Below, one piece after another: positions 29,239 to 38,247 of a stretch of 64,000 nt of DNA. Each line of letters opens with the position of its first letter. The first letter of the stretch is position 1. This DNA comes from Kitasatospora sp. MMS16-BH015 (GTDB lineage: Bacteria > Actinomycetota > Actinomycetes > Streptomycetales > Streptomycetaceae). The translations under genes were made by a program, and so were the position numbers. Under the pieces are notes generated by a model. It ran no database searches and had not been told where the DNA came from. It saw nothing but the letters and a program-made list of their open reading frames with translations. Location: positions 310,001 to 374,000 of the forward strand of contig NZ_CP025394.1 in the NCBI RefSeq assembly GCF_002943525.1, read 5' to 3'.

Positions 29239-30717
29239 ATGCCGATGCCGATCGACCGCCGCCAGTTCCTGGCCACCCTCAGCGGCGTGGCCCTGACCAC
29301 CGCCTTCCACCCCTGGCCCAGCCGCCACCGCACCACCGCACCACCCGACTGGCAAGAGCTCGACCGCCGTCTCGACGGCCGCCTCCTCCTCCGCGGCTCC
29401 CCCGGCTACGCCGACCACCGCCTCGGCTACAACCAGCTCGACGACGACCAGTACCCCGCCGCCGTGGCCCTCTGCACCTCCCCCTCCGACGTGCAGCACT
29501 GCCTCGACCTGGCCCGGGGCCACGGCCTCCCGATCGCCGCCCGCAGCGGCGGCCACAGCTACCTCGGGTACAGCGTCCCGGACGGCGGCCTGGTCGTCGA
29601 TCTCCGTTCGATGGCCCAGGTGGACGTCCGCCCGGACGGCACCACAGCAATAGGCCCCGGCGCCCGGCTGATCGAGGTCTACACGGCCCTCGCCCGGGCG
29701 GGTCGGCTGCTGCCGGCCGGTGCCTGCCCGACCGTCGGGATCGGCGGCCTCGCCCTCGGCGGCGGGATCGGCGTGCTGGCCCGCGCCTACGGCCTGACCT
29801 GCGACCGCCTCACCGCCGCCCAGGTGGTCACCGCCGACGGCACGCTGCGCGAGGCCTCCCCCGACTCCGAGCCCGATCTCCACTGGGCGCTGCGCGGCGG
29901 TGGCGGCGGCAACTTCGGCGTGGTCACCGCCCTCGAGTTCCGCACCGAACCGGCCCAAGACCTGACCGTCTTCTCGCTCGGCTTCCCGGCCGGCTCCGCC
30001 GCCGACCTGCTCGGCGCCTGGCTGAGCTGGACGCCGGGCACCCCGCGCGCGTTCTGGTCCTCCCTGCTGATCAACGGCGGCACCCCGCCGGACCCGCACC
30101 TGGTCGGCTGCCACGTCGGCCCGCAGAGCGCCGCCGACCAGCTCCTCGACAGCCTGATCGCGACCGCGGGCGTGCGCCCCGACAGCCGCAGCGTCCAGAC
30201 CAAGGACTACCTGGGCGCGATGACGTACATGGCCGGCTGCTCCGCCAAGACCCTCGCCCAGTGCCGTCCGACCGCCGAGGGCGGCACCCTCTCCCGCGAC
30301 GCCTTCCTCGCGGGCTCCCGGCTGGTCGGCCCGACCCCGCCCGACGCCGGCCGGGTGACCGACCTGCTGCTCGGCCGGGACGGCAGCTACCTGCTCTTCG
30401 ACGCCCTCGGCGGCGCCGTCGCCGACCTCGCCCCGGACGCCACCGCCTTCCCCCACCGCGCCGCACCGGCCAGCATCCAGATCTTCACCGAGACCACCCC
30501 GGCCGGCCGCACCGGCGCCCGCGACACCGTCGCCGCACTCCGCGACGGCCTGACCCGCCTCGGCACCGAGGGCTCCTACGTCAACTACCTCGACGCCACC
30601 CTCCCCGACTGGGGCCACGCCTACTACGGCACCAACCTCGACCGCCTCCGCGCCACCGCGCTCCGCTACGACCCGGACGCCGTCTTCGCCTTCCCCCAGT
30701 CCGTCCTGAACGCCTAG
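29239..30717 (+). CDS. Exported FAD-linked oxidase of the berberine-bridge-enzyme family
   Basis: This 492-residue protein has a twin-arginine signal (DRRQFLATLSGVAL), an FAD-binding PCMH domain (about 70-240) and the C-terminal BBE segment (YVNYLDATLPDWGHAYYG). Both residues that can attach the flavin are present: His106 in RSGGHSYLG and Cys163 in GACPTVGIGG, so FAD is probably bicovalently bound. Such enzymes oxidise carbohydrates or natural products with release of H2O2. Folding before Tat export fits a covalent flavoprotein. In-frame ATGs are at 29227, 29239 and 29245; the first lies inside the inverted repeat, so I chose 29239. Confidence 0.88.
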   Translation: MPMPIDRRQFLATLSGVALTTAFHPWPSRHRTTAPPDWQELDRRLDGRLLLRGSPGYADHRLGYNQLDDDQYPAAVALCTSPSDVQHCLDLARGHGLPIAARSGGHSYLGYSVPDGGLVVDLRSMAQVDVRPDGTTAIGPGARLIEVYTALARAGRLLPAGACPTVGIGGLALGGGIGVLARAYGLTCDRLTAAQVVTADGTLREASPDSEPDLHWALRGGGGGNFGVVTALEFRTEPAQDLTVFSLGFPAGSAADLLGAWLSWTPGTPRAFWSSLLINGGTPPDPHLVGCHVGPQSAADQLLDSLIATAGVRPDSRSVQTKDYLGAMTYMAGCSAKTLAQCRPTAEGGTLSRDAFLAGSRLVGPTPPDAGRVTDLLLGRDGSYLLFDALGGAVADLAPDATAFPHRAAPASIQIFTETTPAGRTGARDTVAALRDGLTRLGTEGSYVNYLDATLPDWGHAYYGTNLDRLRATALRYDPDAVFAFPQSVLNA

Positions 30718-30725
30718 CTCCGCCC

Positions 30726-30920
30726 AGGGCCTCTCTTACGGATCACGTCGGATCAGCGGGCGTCGTTGGAGGGCCCCTCCTGCCCGTTGGCGGGCAAGGA
30801 GGGCGCGTGCATCGGCGGCGCCGAGGAGGGAGTCCATGCGGAGCATCGGCGACTGACGAGAAGCCGGCGAGGTGCGTGGCCCGGCGGCGGCCGCCCGGCG
30901 TGATCCGTAAGAGAGGCCCT
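30726..30920. mobile_element. MITE-like element, 195 bp, perfect 22-bp terminal inverted repeats
   Basis: The termini at 30726-30747 and 30899-30920 are perfect 22-bp inverted repeats beginning AGGGCCTCTCTTACGG. The 151-base centre has no ORF but holds a strong hairpin (CCTCC-t-GCCCG with CGGGC-aa-GGAGG, 30776-30802). The size, the terminal symmetry and the absence of a transposase fit a MITE mobilised in trans by an IS with similar ends. The right terminus supplies the bioF TAG stop codon. CTAGCTC occurs at 30714-30720 and 30919-30925, but not in the symmetric positions expected of a target duplication. Confidence 0.7.
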
Positions 30921-32103
30921 AGCTCACGGGGGCCGTGGCCACCACGATCCGGACCGCCTCGGCGATCTGGGCCTCGGTGAGGTCGCCCCGCGCGGTGAGC
31001 CGCAGCCGCGAGATGCCGTCCGGCACCGACGGCGGACGGAAGCAGCCCACGGCCAGGCCGGCCGTACGGCAGTCGGCGGCCCACTGCACGGCCGCCTCAG
31101 GCGTGGGGGCCTGGACGGAGACCACGGCGGCGTCCGGGTGGCTCGCGGTCAGACCGGCCGCACGCAGTGAGCCGGAGAGGGTGCGGGCGACCTCGCGGGT
31201 GCGGTCGGCGCGCTGCGGTTCGGCCCGCAGCAGGCGCAGCGCGCCGAGTGCGGCGCCGACGGCCGCCGGGGCGAGACCGGTGTCGAAGATGAAGGTGCGG
31301 GCAGTCTCGGTGAGGTGCCGGATCACCCGGGCGGGCCCGAGCACGGCCCCGCCCTGGGAGCCGAGCGACTTGGAGAGCGTCACGGTGGCGACGGTGTCCG
31401 GCTGCCCGGCCAGCCCGGCGGCGGCGAGGGCGCCCCGGCCGCCGGGGCCGAGCACGCCGAGCCCGTGCGCGTCGTCCACCAGCAGCGCCGCGCCGTGCGC
31501 GCGGGCGGCGGCGGAGAGTTCGGGCAGCCGGGCCGCGTTGCCGTCCACCGAGAAGACGGTGTCGCTGACCACCAGCGCCCGGCGGTGGCTGCGGGCGGCG
31601 AGCGCGGCGGCCACCTCCTCGGGGTCGTCGTGCGGAGCGCGGTGCACCTCGCTGCGGGAGAGCCGGCAGCCGTCGATCAGCGAGGCGTGGTTGTACGCGT
31701 CGGAGACGATCAGGGTGTCCGGGTCGGTCAGCGCGGTGAGCGCGGCGAGGTTGGCCGCGTAGCCGGAGGAGAAGACCAGCGCCGCCTCCACCCCGCAGAA
31801 CTCGGCCAGCTCGCGCTCCAGCTCGGTGTGCAGCGCGGTGGTACCGGTGACCAGCCGGGAGCCGGTCGCGCCGCCGCCCCAGCGCAGCGCCGCCTCGGCG
31901 GCGGCCCCGGTCACGGCGGGGTGGTGCACCAGCCCGAGGTAGTCGTTGCTCGCCAGGTCCAGCACCGGGTCCTCGGCCGGCCGACTCCGCAGCGTCCGGG
32001 TGAGCCCGGCCCGGGAGCGGAGTTCGGCCGCCTCGTCGAGCCAGTCGAAGACGGCGGCGGGGGCGAGGGTCTGCTCGGCGCGGAGCACGGGGGGCTGGAC
32101 CAT
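30919..32103 (-). CDS. bioF: 8-amino-7-oxononanoate synthase
   Basis: This 394-residue alpha-oxoamine synthase fits BioF best. It condenses pimeloyl-thioester with alanine in biotin synthesis. Seen: DLASNDYLGLVHHP, VDDAHGLGVLGPGGRG, and the PLP lysine in TLSKSLGSQGG. No bioA, bioB or bioD is adjacent in this window, so the assignment rests on sequence style; a related amino-ketone synthase remains possible. Its stop codon lies within the terminal repeat of the MITE-like element, so the C-terminus may have been set by that insertion. Confidence 0.82.
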   Translation of the reverse strand: MVQPPVLRAEQTLAPAAVFDWLDEAAELRSRAGLTRTLRSRPAEDPVLDLASNDYLGLVHHPAVTGAAAEAALRWGGGATGSRLVTGTTALHTELERELAEFCGVEAALVFSSGYAANLAALTALTDPDTLIVSDAYNHASLIDGCRLSRSEVHRAPHDDPEEVAAALAARSHRRALVVSDTVFSVDGNAARLPELSAAARAHGAALLVDDAHGLGVLGPGGRGALAAAGLAGQPDTVATVTLSKSLGSQGGAVLGPARVIRHLTETARTFIFDTGLAPAAVGAALGALRLLRAEPQRADRTREVARTLSGSLRAAGLTASHPDAAVVSVQAPTPEAAVQWAADCRTAGLAVGCFRPPSVPDGISRLRLTARGDLTEAQIAEAVRIVVATAPVS

Positions 32104-32262
32104 GACCGCACTCTGTCACCCCGGCCCCACGCCGGGCAATGTGCGCCGCGGCACACCCCGGCCGACCCACCCGCAGCGGCTCGTACACGATCCACCGCCC
32201 ACCGGAACTCCGTCTCGCCAAGCGGCACTTGCCACTCCCTCCCCTGACGGTCCGAAAGGTTG

Positions 32263-32281
32263 TTAGGCAAGCCTCACTTGC
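32263..32281 (+). promoter_or_regulatory. Iron-box-like operator before the ZIP transporter
   Basis: TTAGGCAAGCCTCACTTGC matches the DtxR/IdeR (DmdR1) box TTAGGTTAGGCTCACCTAA at 13 of 19 positions and keeps the central dyad AGGC/GCCT. It lies about 70 bases before the ZIP start. Metal-dependent control by an iron or manganese regulator is the likely meaning (inference). Confidence 0.6.
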
Positions 32282-32351
32282 CCTAGTCTCTGCGCCGCCG
32301 CCCTCACCGACGGCCCCCTCCGGCTCATCCACCCCATCCCCTGGAGCAGTC

Positions 32352-33128
32352 ATGTCCGGTACCCAGATCACCCTCCTGGGCGCCATCGCCGGCTTCACCA
32401 TCTACCTCGGTCTGCCGATCGGCCGGCTCCGCAGACCCGCGCCCCGGCTGAAGGCGGGACTGAACGCCGTCGCCATCGGCATCCTGACCTTCCTGCTCTG
32501 GGACGTGCTCACCCACGCCTGGGAGCCGACCGACGCGGCCCTCTCCGACCACCACTGGGGCACCGCGCTCGGCGGCGGCGCCGTCCTCTTCCTCGGCCTC
32601 GCCCTCGGCCTGGCCGGGTTGGTCCACTACGACCGGCACAACGCCCGGCGCCTGGCCACGGCCGGCGGCTCGCCCTCCCGGCAGCTGGCCTGGATGATCG
32701 CCGTCGGCATCGGCCTGCACAACTTCGCCGAGGGCCTGGCCATCGGCAACTCGGCGGCCAAGGGCGAGCTCTCGCTGGCCGTCCTGCTCATCGTCGGCTT
32801 CGGGCTGCACAACGCGACCGAGGGCTTCGGCATCGTCGCCCCGCTCACCGGCGAGGAGCAGCGTCCGTCCTGGGGCCTGCTCGGTCTGCTCGGCCTGGTC
32901 GGCGGCGGCCCGACCTTCGCCGGCACCCTGGTCGGCCAGCACCTGGTGAACGACACCCTCAGCATCGCCTTCCTCGGCCTGGCCGCCGGGTCGATCCTCT
33001 ACGTGGTGATCGAGCTGCTCGCCGTGGCCCGCAAGGCAGCCCTCAAGGAGCTGACCACCTGGGGCATCCTGGGCGGCCTGCTGCTCGGCTTCGCCACCGA
33101 CGCGATCGTCACCGCCGCCGGCGCCTGA
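32352..33128 (+). CDS. ZIP-family metal transporter
   Basis: This 258-residue protein has about eight hydrophobic helices and the two metal-binding helix motifs HNFAEGLAIG and HNATEGFG. These define ZIP carriers that bring Zn2+, Fe2+ or Mn2+ into the cytosol. A short histidine-containing loop (SDHHW) is near residue 75. The ATG at 32352 has GGAG five bases upstream. The iron-box-like site upstream suggests that iron or manganese, not only zinc, governs it. Confidence 0.9.
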   Translation: MSGTQITLLGAIAGFTIYLGLPIGRLRRPAPRLKAGLNAVAIGILTFLLWDVLTHAWEPTDAALSDHHWGTALGGGAVLFLGLALGLAGLVHYDRHNARRLATAGGSPSRQLAWMIAVGIGLHNFAEGLAIGNSAAKGELSLAVLLIVGFGLHNATEGFGIVAPLTGEEQRPSWGLLGLLGLVGGGPTFAGTLVGQHLVNDTLSIAFLGLAAGSILYVVIELLAVARKAALKELTTWGILGGLLLGFATDAIVTAAGA

Positions 33129-33146
33129 GCCGCCCCCAGGGGGCAC

Positions 33147-33857
33147 TTACCGCCCGCTCCGCGGCGAGAGCCGGCGCTGCGAGCGCGAGGTGTCGGCGAG
33201 CTTCGCGGTCTTCTTCCACTCCGGGTAGAGCGCGCCGAAGTGCTGCTGCTCCTTGCCCTCGGTGCGGATCACCACGTAGCCACCCTTGGTCATCTGGAAC
33301 GGCGCGGTGACCTTGCCCAGGTGGTCGAAGCCGTCCGAGCTGCTCGCCTGCGGGTCGAACCAGGCCGGGGTCACGAAGTTGGACACCGACACCGGGCCGG
33401 CGCCCGACACGGTGATCTCGTACGAGTCGGATTCGACCGGGTCGCCGATCTCGTAGGCGTAGGCGGCGCCCTTCAGGTCGTCGGCCCAGAGGTTGACGTG
33501 CTCGTCCACGAAGGTCTCCAGCACCTCGTGGCTCAGCACCGCAGAGACCGACAGCCGGCCGCTCAGCGCCGTCCCGCCGTGGTCCAGCACCGGGGCGGCG
33601 AAGACCCGGCCGAAGATCAGGTCACCCTCCGACTCGGTGTGCCAGCCGAGCGCGTCGGCCTGGTCCGAGTCGTCGAGGATCGCGATCACCCAGGCCCCGG
33701 GAGGCGCCTCCTCCTCGCTCGCGGCCCACACCACCGGGATCGGCACCTTGCGCCAGACCGGGGCGGCGTCCCGCTGCACCTGCGTCGCACAGGCCCGGGT
33801 CATCGTCCGCACGTCCTGGTCGGTCACCCGTGTCGATTTGTTGACAACCGTGATCAC
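33147..33857 (-). CDS. Protein of unknown function with an HEVxE motif
   Basis: I do not recognise this 236-residue protein. It has no signal peptide or membrane segment. The middle holds SVSAVLSHEVLETFVDEHVNLW, where HEVLE followed by Asp and Glu recalls a metal or protease site; the C-terminal half has mixed beta-strand character (YEITVSGAGPVSVSNFV) and ends in a basic tail (SQRRLSPRSGR). I chose the GTG at 33857 (VITVVNKSTRVT) because homology-like sequence begins there; a longer frame to 34010 is Arg-rich and looks non-coding. It is convergent with the ZIP gene. Confidence 0.65.
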   Translation of the reverse strand: MITVVNKSTRVTDQDVRTMTRACATQVQRDAAPVWRKVPIPVVWAASEEEAPPGAWVIAILDDSDQADALGWHTESEGDLIFGRVFAAPVLDHGGTALSGRLSVSAVLSHEVLETFVDEHVNLWADDLKGAAYAYEIGDPVESDSYEITVSGAGPVSVSNFVTPAWFDPQASSSDGFDHLGKVTAPFQMTKGGYVVIRTEGKEQQHFGALYPEWKKTAKLADTSRSQRRLSPRSGR

Positions 33858-34118
33858 TGCTCTCACTTCCCTCACGCGTCCGGGCGGCAGGCGCCGTACC
33901 CGACGGCGCCGCACCGCACCACGGCGACCCGGGGAAAGCCTGCGTCGGGGTGTCGGGAGTCCTGGCCGAACCACAACGGGCCACCGCGCACCCCCATCAT
34001 CGCGCGCCACCCCCCACCACGCACGTGTTGATCCGTCAACTTGACCACCCCGAACGCCCTGTCACCCCACCCACCCCTGCGGAAGGACCACCCGGGCCTA
34101 CGTCAATCGGCCGACCGC

Positions 34119-35621
34119 TCACCCGAAGGACCCGATGCTGACGCAACCGGTCAGATAGAGCACCACGGCAAGACACCAGAGCGCCCCGAGCGACACCATC
34201 AACGACACCTGCGCCACCCGCTTGACGTGCATCGCGAGCGTGCTGGTGTCCCGCGCCAGCAGCAACGAGGCCGACACCGTCACCGGGATCAGGATCGTCA
34301 CCACGTCCGCGCTGCTCAGCCCCGGCTTCCCCCCGGACGGAAACACCCCGAACCTCACCAGCACCGCAATGGCCATCAGCGTCGCAATGACCACCCCACG
34401 ACAGGTCAGCCGCCGCAGGTACGGCTGCCGCAGCCGGCACTCGATGCCGATCACGTCGGCCCGCGCCTCGTGCGCGTCGTACCTGGTGTACTGCTCCGCC
34501 GTCCGGTGCTCGGCATCGGGTTCGTCGACCGCACCGATCTCCCCGTCCGGGACCACCCTCGTCTTGCGCGCGTGCAGCTCGACGCCGTTGTCGGCCACCG
34601 AGACCGAGAAGTGATTGGTCCTGGCGTCGTGGAAGGTGATGTTCGTACTGGCGGTCGGCCAGATCCACTTCCGGCAGAGCGAGGAGGCCGCGTGCTCCCG
34701 GACGGCACCGAAGTGGATCTCCCGCCGTTCCTTCGCCCTCATCAGGAACGGCTCGTCCAGCGGCACCCGGCAGCGCGCCATCATCTCCCACCGCGAGCCG
34801 TACCTGAAGTAACGCCGAAGCAGCCGCTCCGACTCCGGGGTCCGGACCAGGGCGATCTCCTGGAGCAGCACACCCAGTCGCCGCATCACCGCACCGGCCT
34901 CAGCCCCCGAACACTGCCCGTCCCGGATGTAGTTCGCCAGCACGAGCAGCGGGTTCTGCGCCGAACTGGTCTCGTCGACGTGCACCCGCCCGTGCACCAG
35001 TGCCTTGATCCGCACCCTGCACTCCCTGGCCCCCGCGACAGCCTCTGATCCGCAGTCGGCGATGGACTTCCGGACGTACTTCGCCGTGCAGCAGGCGACC
35101 CGCCAGTCCCCGTCGAACAGGAACGAGCACTTCCTGAGCTGCTCCTTGAGCTCCACCGGATTGAACAGGAAGATCGTGGCCAGCAGCCGCTCCAGCTCCT
35201 CGTCGAGCAGCCCGCCGAGGTTCAGTTGCTCCGCCCGGTACCGGAAGTGCCGGGCCTGCATCCGGCAGATCTCGCCGCGCGGCAGCCGGTGGCCGGGCTT
35301 CCCCGCCGCCTCGATGGAGAAGTTCACCGAGGTGACCTTCGGCATGTCGACCACCGGCAGCACCAGCATCGCCTTGCGCGGGGCGTCCTTGAGAAACTCC
35401 GCGGCCGGCCCCTCCCGGAGCGGCGGCTCCACCAGGATCTCCCGCTCCCGTTCCGACCAGAGCGCACTCGACAGCGAGATCCGCGCCGCCGACCGAGCCC
35501 GCCACCCCGGCAGATCGTCCAGCAGCGCGAACACCAGCCGGTCGGCCTCACCGACCGGCTGCCAATGCCGGGACCACACCACCGGCTCGATCTGCTCGAT
35601 CTGCTCGATCTGCTCAGTCAT
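34119..35621 (-). CDS. Unrecognised protein with C-terminal membrane helices
   Basis: This 500-residue protein has a hydrophilic N-terminal part of about 400 residues and three predicted membrane helices at the end (VVIATLMAIAVLVRFG, VVTILIPVTVSASLLL, VSLMVSLGALWCLAVVLYL). The start is ATG at 35621 with AGGTGA upstream. The N-terminus has three EQI units coded by a nine-base direct repeat (GATCTGCTC on the plus strand, about 35590-35616). The remainder is rich in Arg and Leu with scattered Cys and no known motif. It could be a C-tail-anchored cytosolic protein. No function is offered. Confidence 0.65.
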   Translation of the reverse strand: MTEQIEQIEQIEPVVWSRHWQPVGEADRLVFALLDDLPGWRARSAARISLSSALWSEREREILVEPPLREGPAAEFLKDAPRKAMLVLPVVDMPKVTSVNFSIEAAGKPGHRLPRGEICRMQARHFRYRAEQLNLGGLLDEELERLLATIFLFNPVELKEQLRKCSFLFDGDWRVACCTAKYVRKSIADCGSEAVAGARECRVRIKALVHGRVHVDETSSAQNPLLVLANYIRDGQCSGAEAGAVMRRLGVLLQEIALVRTPESERLLRRYFRYGSRWEMMARCRVPLDEPFLMRAKERREIHFGAVREHAASSLCRKWIWPTASTNITFHDARTNHFSVSVADNGVELHARKTRVVPDGEIGAVDEPDAEHRTAEQYTRYDAHEARADVIGIECRLRQPYLRRLTCRGVVIATLMAIAVLVRFGVFPSGGKPGLSSADVVTILIPVTVSASLLLARDTSTLAMHVKRVAQVSLMVSLGALWCLAVVLYLTGCVSIGSFG

Positions 35622-35796
35622 GGGAATCACCTGACCTCACCCGACCCACCGGGCCCGGTTCGACCCGGTGTCCCCCTGTAGTTCCACCCTCCTCTCCTCG
35701 GTGCCGCACCGCACCCCGCCCCCGCAAATCCGATGGCCCGTCAGCCCCTGCACCCACTACCCTCCGGGCAGCATCGGTACCCGGAGAGGAGTGGGC

Positions 35797-35853
35797 ATGC
35801 GTTTCGAGGTGGACACGGTCACCGGCTCGCCCCGAGGGCGTCGGGTGCACTGA
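35797..35853 (+). CDS. Possible 18-residue leader peptide before an MFS gene
   Basis: ATG at 35797, behind GAGAGGAG, opens an 18-codon frame (MRFEVDTVTGSPRGRRVH) ended by TGA, 99 bases before the MFS start. The peptide has four positively charged residues near its end. A small ORF with a good ribosome site just before an exporter gene is the layout of translational attenuators. It may equally be chance. Confidence 0.35.
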   Translation: MRFEVDTVTGSPRGRRVH

Positions 35854-35870
35854 CGGCACCCGCCGGACCA

Positions 35871-35888
35871 CTGCGAACTCCTTCGCAG
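35871..35888 (+). promoter_or_regulatory. Small hairpin between leader ORF and MFS gene
   Basis: CTGCGAA and TTCGCAG pair perfectly around a four-base loop, 17 bases after the leader-peptide stop and 64 bases before the MFS start. It could act with the leader peptide to control translation or transcription. Confidence 0.35.
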
Positions 35889-35952
35889 CTCCCTCGGCGA
35901 GACGGACCCGGACGACGTACTCCGACCGTTCTCTCCCACCGAGGAGCCACTC

Positions 35953-37173
35953 TTGCCTGCCCGAAAGAACTCCACGCCGTTCGGCGCGGACTTCCACAAG
36001 CTCTGGGCCGCGTCCGCGATCTCCACGCTCGGCGACGGCATCACCATGGCAGCCGGCCCGCTGCTCGTCGCCTCGCTCACCCACGACCCCGCTCCGGTGG
36101 CCCTGGCCGTCTTCTTCCAGCAGCTGCCCTGGCTGCTGTTCGGCCTGGTAAGCGGGGTGTACGTGGACCGCCTGGACCGCCGCCGGCTGGTCGTCGCGGT
36201 CAACCTCGTCCGCGCGACGGCCCTTGCCGCGCTCGCCACCGCGGCAGCGCTGCAGGCCGTGCACCTGCCGTTCCTCTACGCGGTGCTCTTCCTGCTCGGC
36301 ACCGCCGACACCCTCGCCGACACCGCGAGCTCGGCCCTCCTCCCGTCCGTGGTCGCTCGCGGCGACCTGGCCGAGGCCAACGCCCGACTCTCCCTCACCT
36401 TCAGCGTCGGCAACCAGTTCCTGGCCAAGCCCCTCGGCGCCTGGCTCTTCGCCCTCGCCGCCGCAGCCCCGTTCGCCACCGACGCCCTCACCTTCGCCGC
36501 CGCAGCGGCCCTGACGGCCGCCCTCCGCCCGCGGACCACCCCCGCCCCACCATCGGTCACCGCGCCACGGGAGCGGATACGCACTGACCTCACCACCGGC
36601 GTACGCTGGCTCGCGCGTCAGCCGCTCCTGCGCGCCCTCACCCTCACCATGGCCGTCGGCAACCTCTTCTTCTGCGCGGCCTTCGCCACCTTCGTCCTCT
36701 ACGCCCACCGCCGCCTCGGCCTCTCCGGCCCCGGTTACGGGCTGCTCCTCACCACCTTCGCCCTGGGCGGCACCCTCGGCACGCTCACCGTCCGCCGTCT
36801 CCGCCACCGCTGGCGCGCGGCGACCCTGCTCCGCGCCGGCCTCCTGGTCGAGACGGCCACCCACGCCGCCCTGGCCGCCACCACCCGGGTCTGGCTCGCG
36901 GCGCCCGTGCTGGTGCTGTTCGGCGTCCACACCATGGTCTGGGGCTCGATCGCCGCCACCCTCCACCAACGCGCCACCCCCGACCAGCTACGCGGCCGGG
37001 TCGGCAGCGTCCGCACCCTCGCCGACCTCGGCAGCGCCGCCCTGGGCTCCCTGTTCGGCGCCCTGCTCACCCGCCACCTGGCCCTGACCACCCCGTTCTG
37101 GCTCGCCGCCGCAGCCATGCTGCTGACCACCGCCTGCGCCTGGCGCCCCCTCAGCCGAGCCGCCCTCGACTGA
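35953..37173 (+). CDS. MFS transporter, EntS-like drug or siderophore exporter group
   Basis: This 406-residue polytopic protein has 10 to 12 hydrophobic helices and the MFS signature between helices 2 and 3 (GVYVDRLDRRRLV). It resembles the EntS/Bcr-like exporters of Streptomyces. The TTG at 35953 lies six bases after GAGGAG. There is no dedicated regulator next to it; a small leader ORF and hairpin upstream may control it. Substrate unknown. Confidence 0.87.
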   Translation: MPARKNSTPFGADFHKLWAASAISTLGDGITMAAGPLLVASLTHDPAPVALAVFFQQLPWLLFGLVSGVYVDRLDRRRLVVAVNLVRATALAALATAAALQAVHLPFLYAVLFLLGTADTLADTASSALLPSVVARGDLAEANARLSLTFSVGNQFLAKPLGAWLFALAAAAPFATDALTFAAAAALTAALRPRTTPAPPSVTAPRERIRTDLTTGVRWLARQPLLRALTLTMAVGNLFFCAAFATFVLYAHRRLGLSGPGYGLLLTTFALGGTLGTLTVRRLRHRWRAATLLRAGLLVETATHAALAATTRVWLAAPVLVLFGVHTMVWGSIAATLHQRATPDQLRGRVGSVRTLADLGSAALGSLFGALLTRHLALTTPFWLAAAAMLLTTACAWRPLSRAALD

Positions 37174-37268
37174 CTCCCGGCCAGTCCCCTACCCGGCGAG
37201 CAGCAGCGCGGCGACCGCCTCCGGAAATCGTTCGACGGCGATAGGCCCTGCTGGCACAGTGACCGACC

Positions 37269-38225
37269 ATGACCGACTTCGAGATCCTGACCGCCGCCGA
37301 CATCCCGCTCATGCAGGGCCTGGCCCAGCGCGTCACCGCCGCTCGCCCGGACCTGATCAGCGCCGGTGCCTCGTACGGCGAGCTGGCCTGGGTCTGGGGC
37401 AAGGGGCGCGCCGCCCACGGCCAGACCTGGCGGCGGCGGTTCTGGACGGCCGACGGCGTGCTGGTCGCCTGGGGCTGGGCCTTCCTGCCGCACCGGATCG
37501 AGCGCAACGACGGGTCGGCCACCGAGGTGAAGGACGCCTTCCTGAGCTACCAGGTGCACCCCGACCACCTCCACCTGGTCGACGAGGTCATCGGGTGGTA
37601 CGAGGAGGTCGCGGCCGGTCTCGACCGGATGGCGCTGCCGACCACCGCCGAGGAGTACGCGCTGACCCGCTGGGCGGCCCACGGGTACGAGACCGACCGG
37701 GCCGCCCTCGGCGAGGACGGCGACTGGACTCAGCTCAACCGGCGTGACCTGGCCGAGCTCGACCCACCGGCGCTGCCGGCGGGCTACCGCTTCCGCACGG
37801 CCGCCGAAGCCGGACCGGAGGCGGCCGTCCAGGCCCACCTCAACGCCTGGAACCCCTCCCCGTACACGGCCCGCAGCTACCAGGGCGTCCGCGAGACGGC
37901 CGCCTACCGCGGCGACCTGCACGTGCTGGTCGAGGCCCCGGACGGCGCCTGGGCCGCCTCGGCGATCATGTGGCTGGACGAGGTCAACCGGACGGTCGAG
38001 TTCGAGCCCGTCGGCACCCACCCCGACCACCGCCGCCGCGGCCTGGCCCACGCGATGATGCTCCACGGCATGCACCTGGCCCGCGCGGCCGGCGCCACCC
38101 ACGCCACCGTCGTCTGCCTCGGCGCCCCCGGCCACCCCAAGGCCCGCGGGCTCTACCACGGCCTCGGCTTCCGCGAGATCTCCCGCGACGCCCCGCTCCT
38201 CAAGACCGCCCCCGAGCCCGCCTGA
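37269..38225 (+). CDS. GNAT acetyltransferase with two tandem GNAT-like halves
   Basis: This 318-residue protein has a degenerate N-terminal GNAT half (about 1-150) and a complete C-terminal half (about 160-318). The acetyl-CoA loop is visible in the latter as GTHPDHRRRGLAHAMMLHGM, and the last strand as ARGLYHGLGFREI. Such double-GNAT proteins are common in actinomycetes; some acetylate aminoglycosides or mycothiol precursors. It is convergent with the NAD(P)-binding gene, 22 bases apart. Substrate unknown. Confidence 0.87.
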   Translation: MTDFEILTAADIPLMQGLAQRVTAARPDLISAGASYGELAWVWGKGRAAHGQTWRRRFWTADGVLVAWGWAFLPHRIERNDGSATEVKDAFLSYQVHPDHLHLVDEVIGWYEEVAAGLDRMALPTTAEEYALTRWAAHGYETDRAALGEDGDWTQLNRRDLAELDPPALPAGYRFRTAAEAGPEAAVQAHLNAWNPSPYTARSYQGVRETAAYRGDLHVLVEAPDGAWAASAIMWLDEVNRTVEFEPVGTHPDHRRRGLAHAMMLHGMHLARAAGATHATVVCLGAPGHPKARGLYHGLGFREISRDAPLLKTAPEPA

Positions 38226-38247
38226 CGCCCGGGTTCGAAGCCAGGCC

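Noticed and set aside
30714..30925. CTAGCTC direct repeat as target duplication of the MITE-like element
   Set aside because: The left copy is five bases outside the terminal repeat while the right copy overlaps it by two bases, so it does not fit a symmetric duplication.
35590..35616. Nine-base tandem repeat as a phase-variation switch
   Set aside because: The unit is a multiple of three, so changes in copy number would keep the reading frame; it only adds EQI units.
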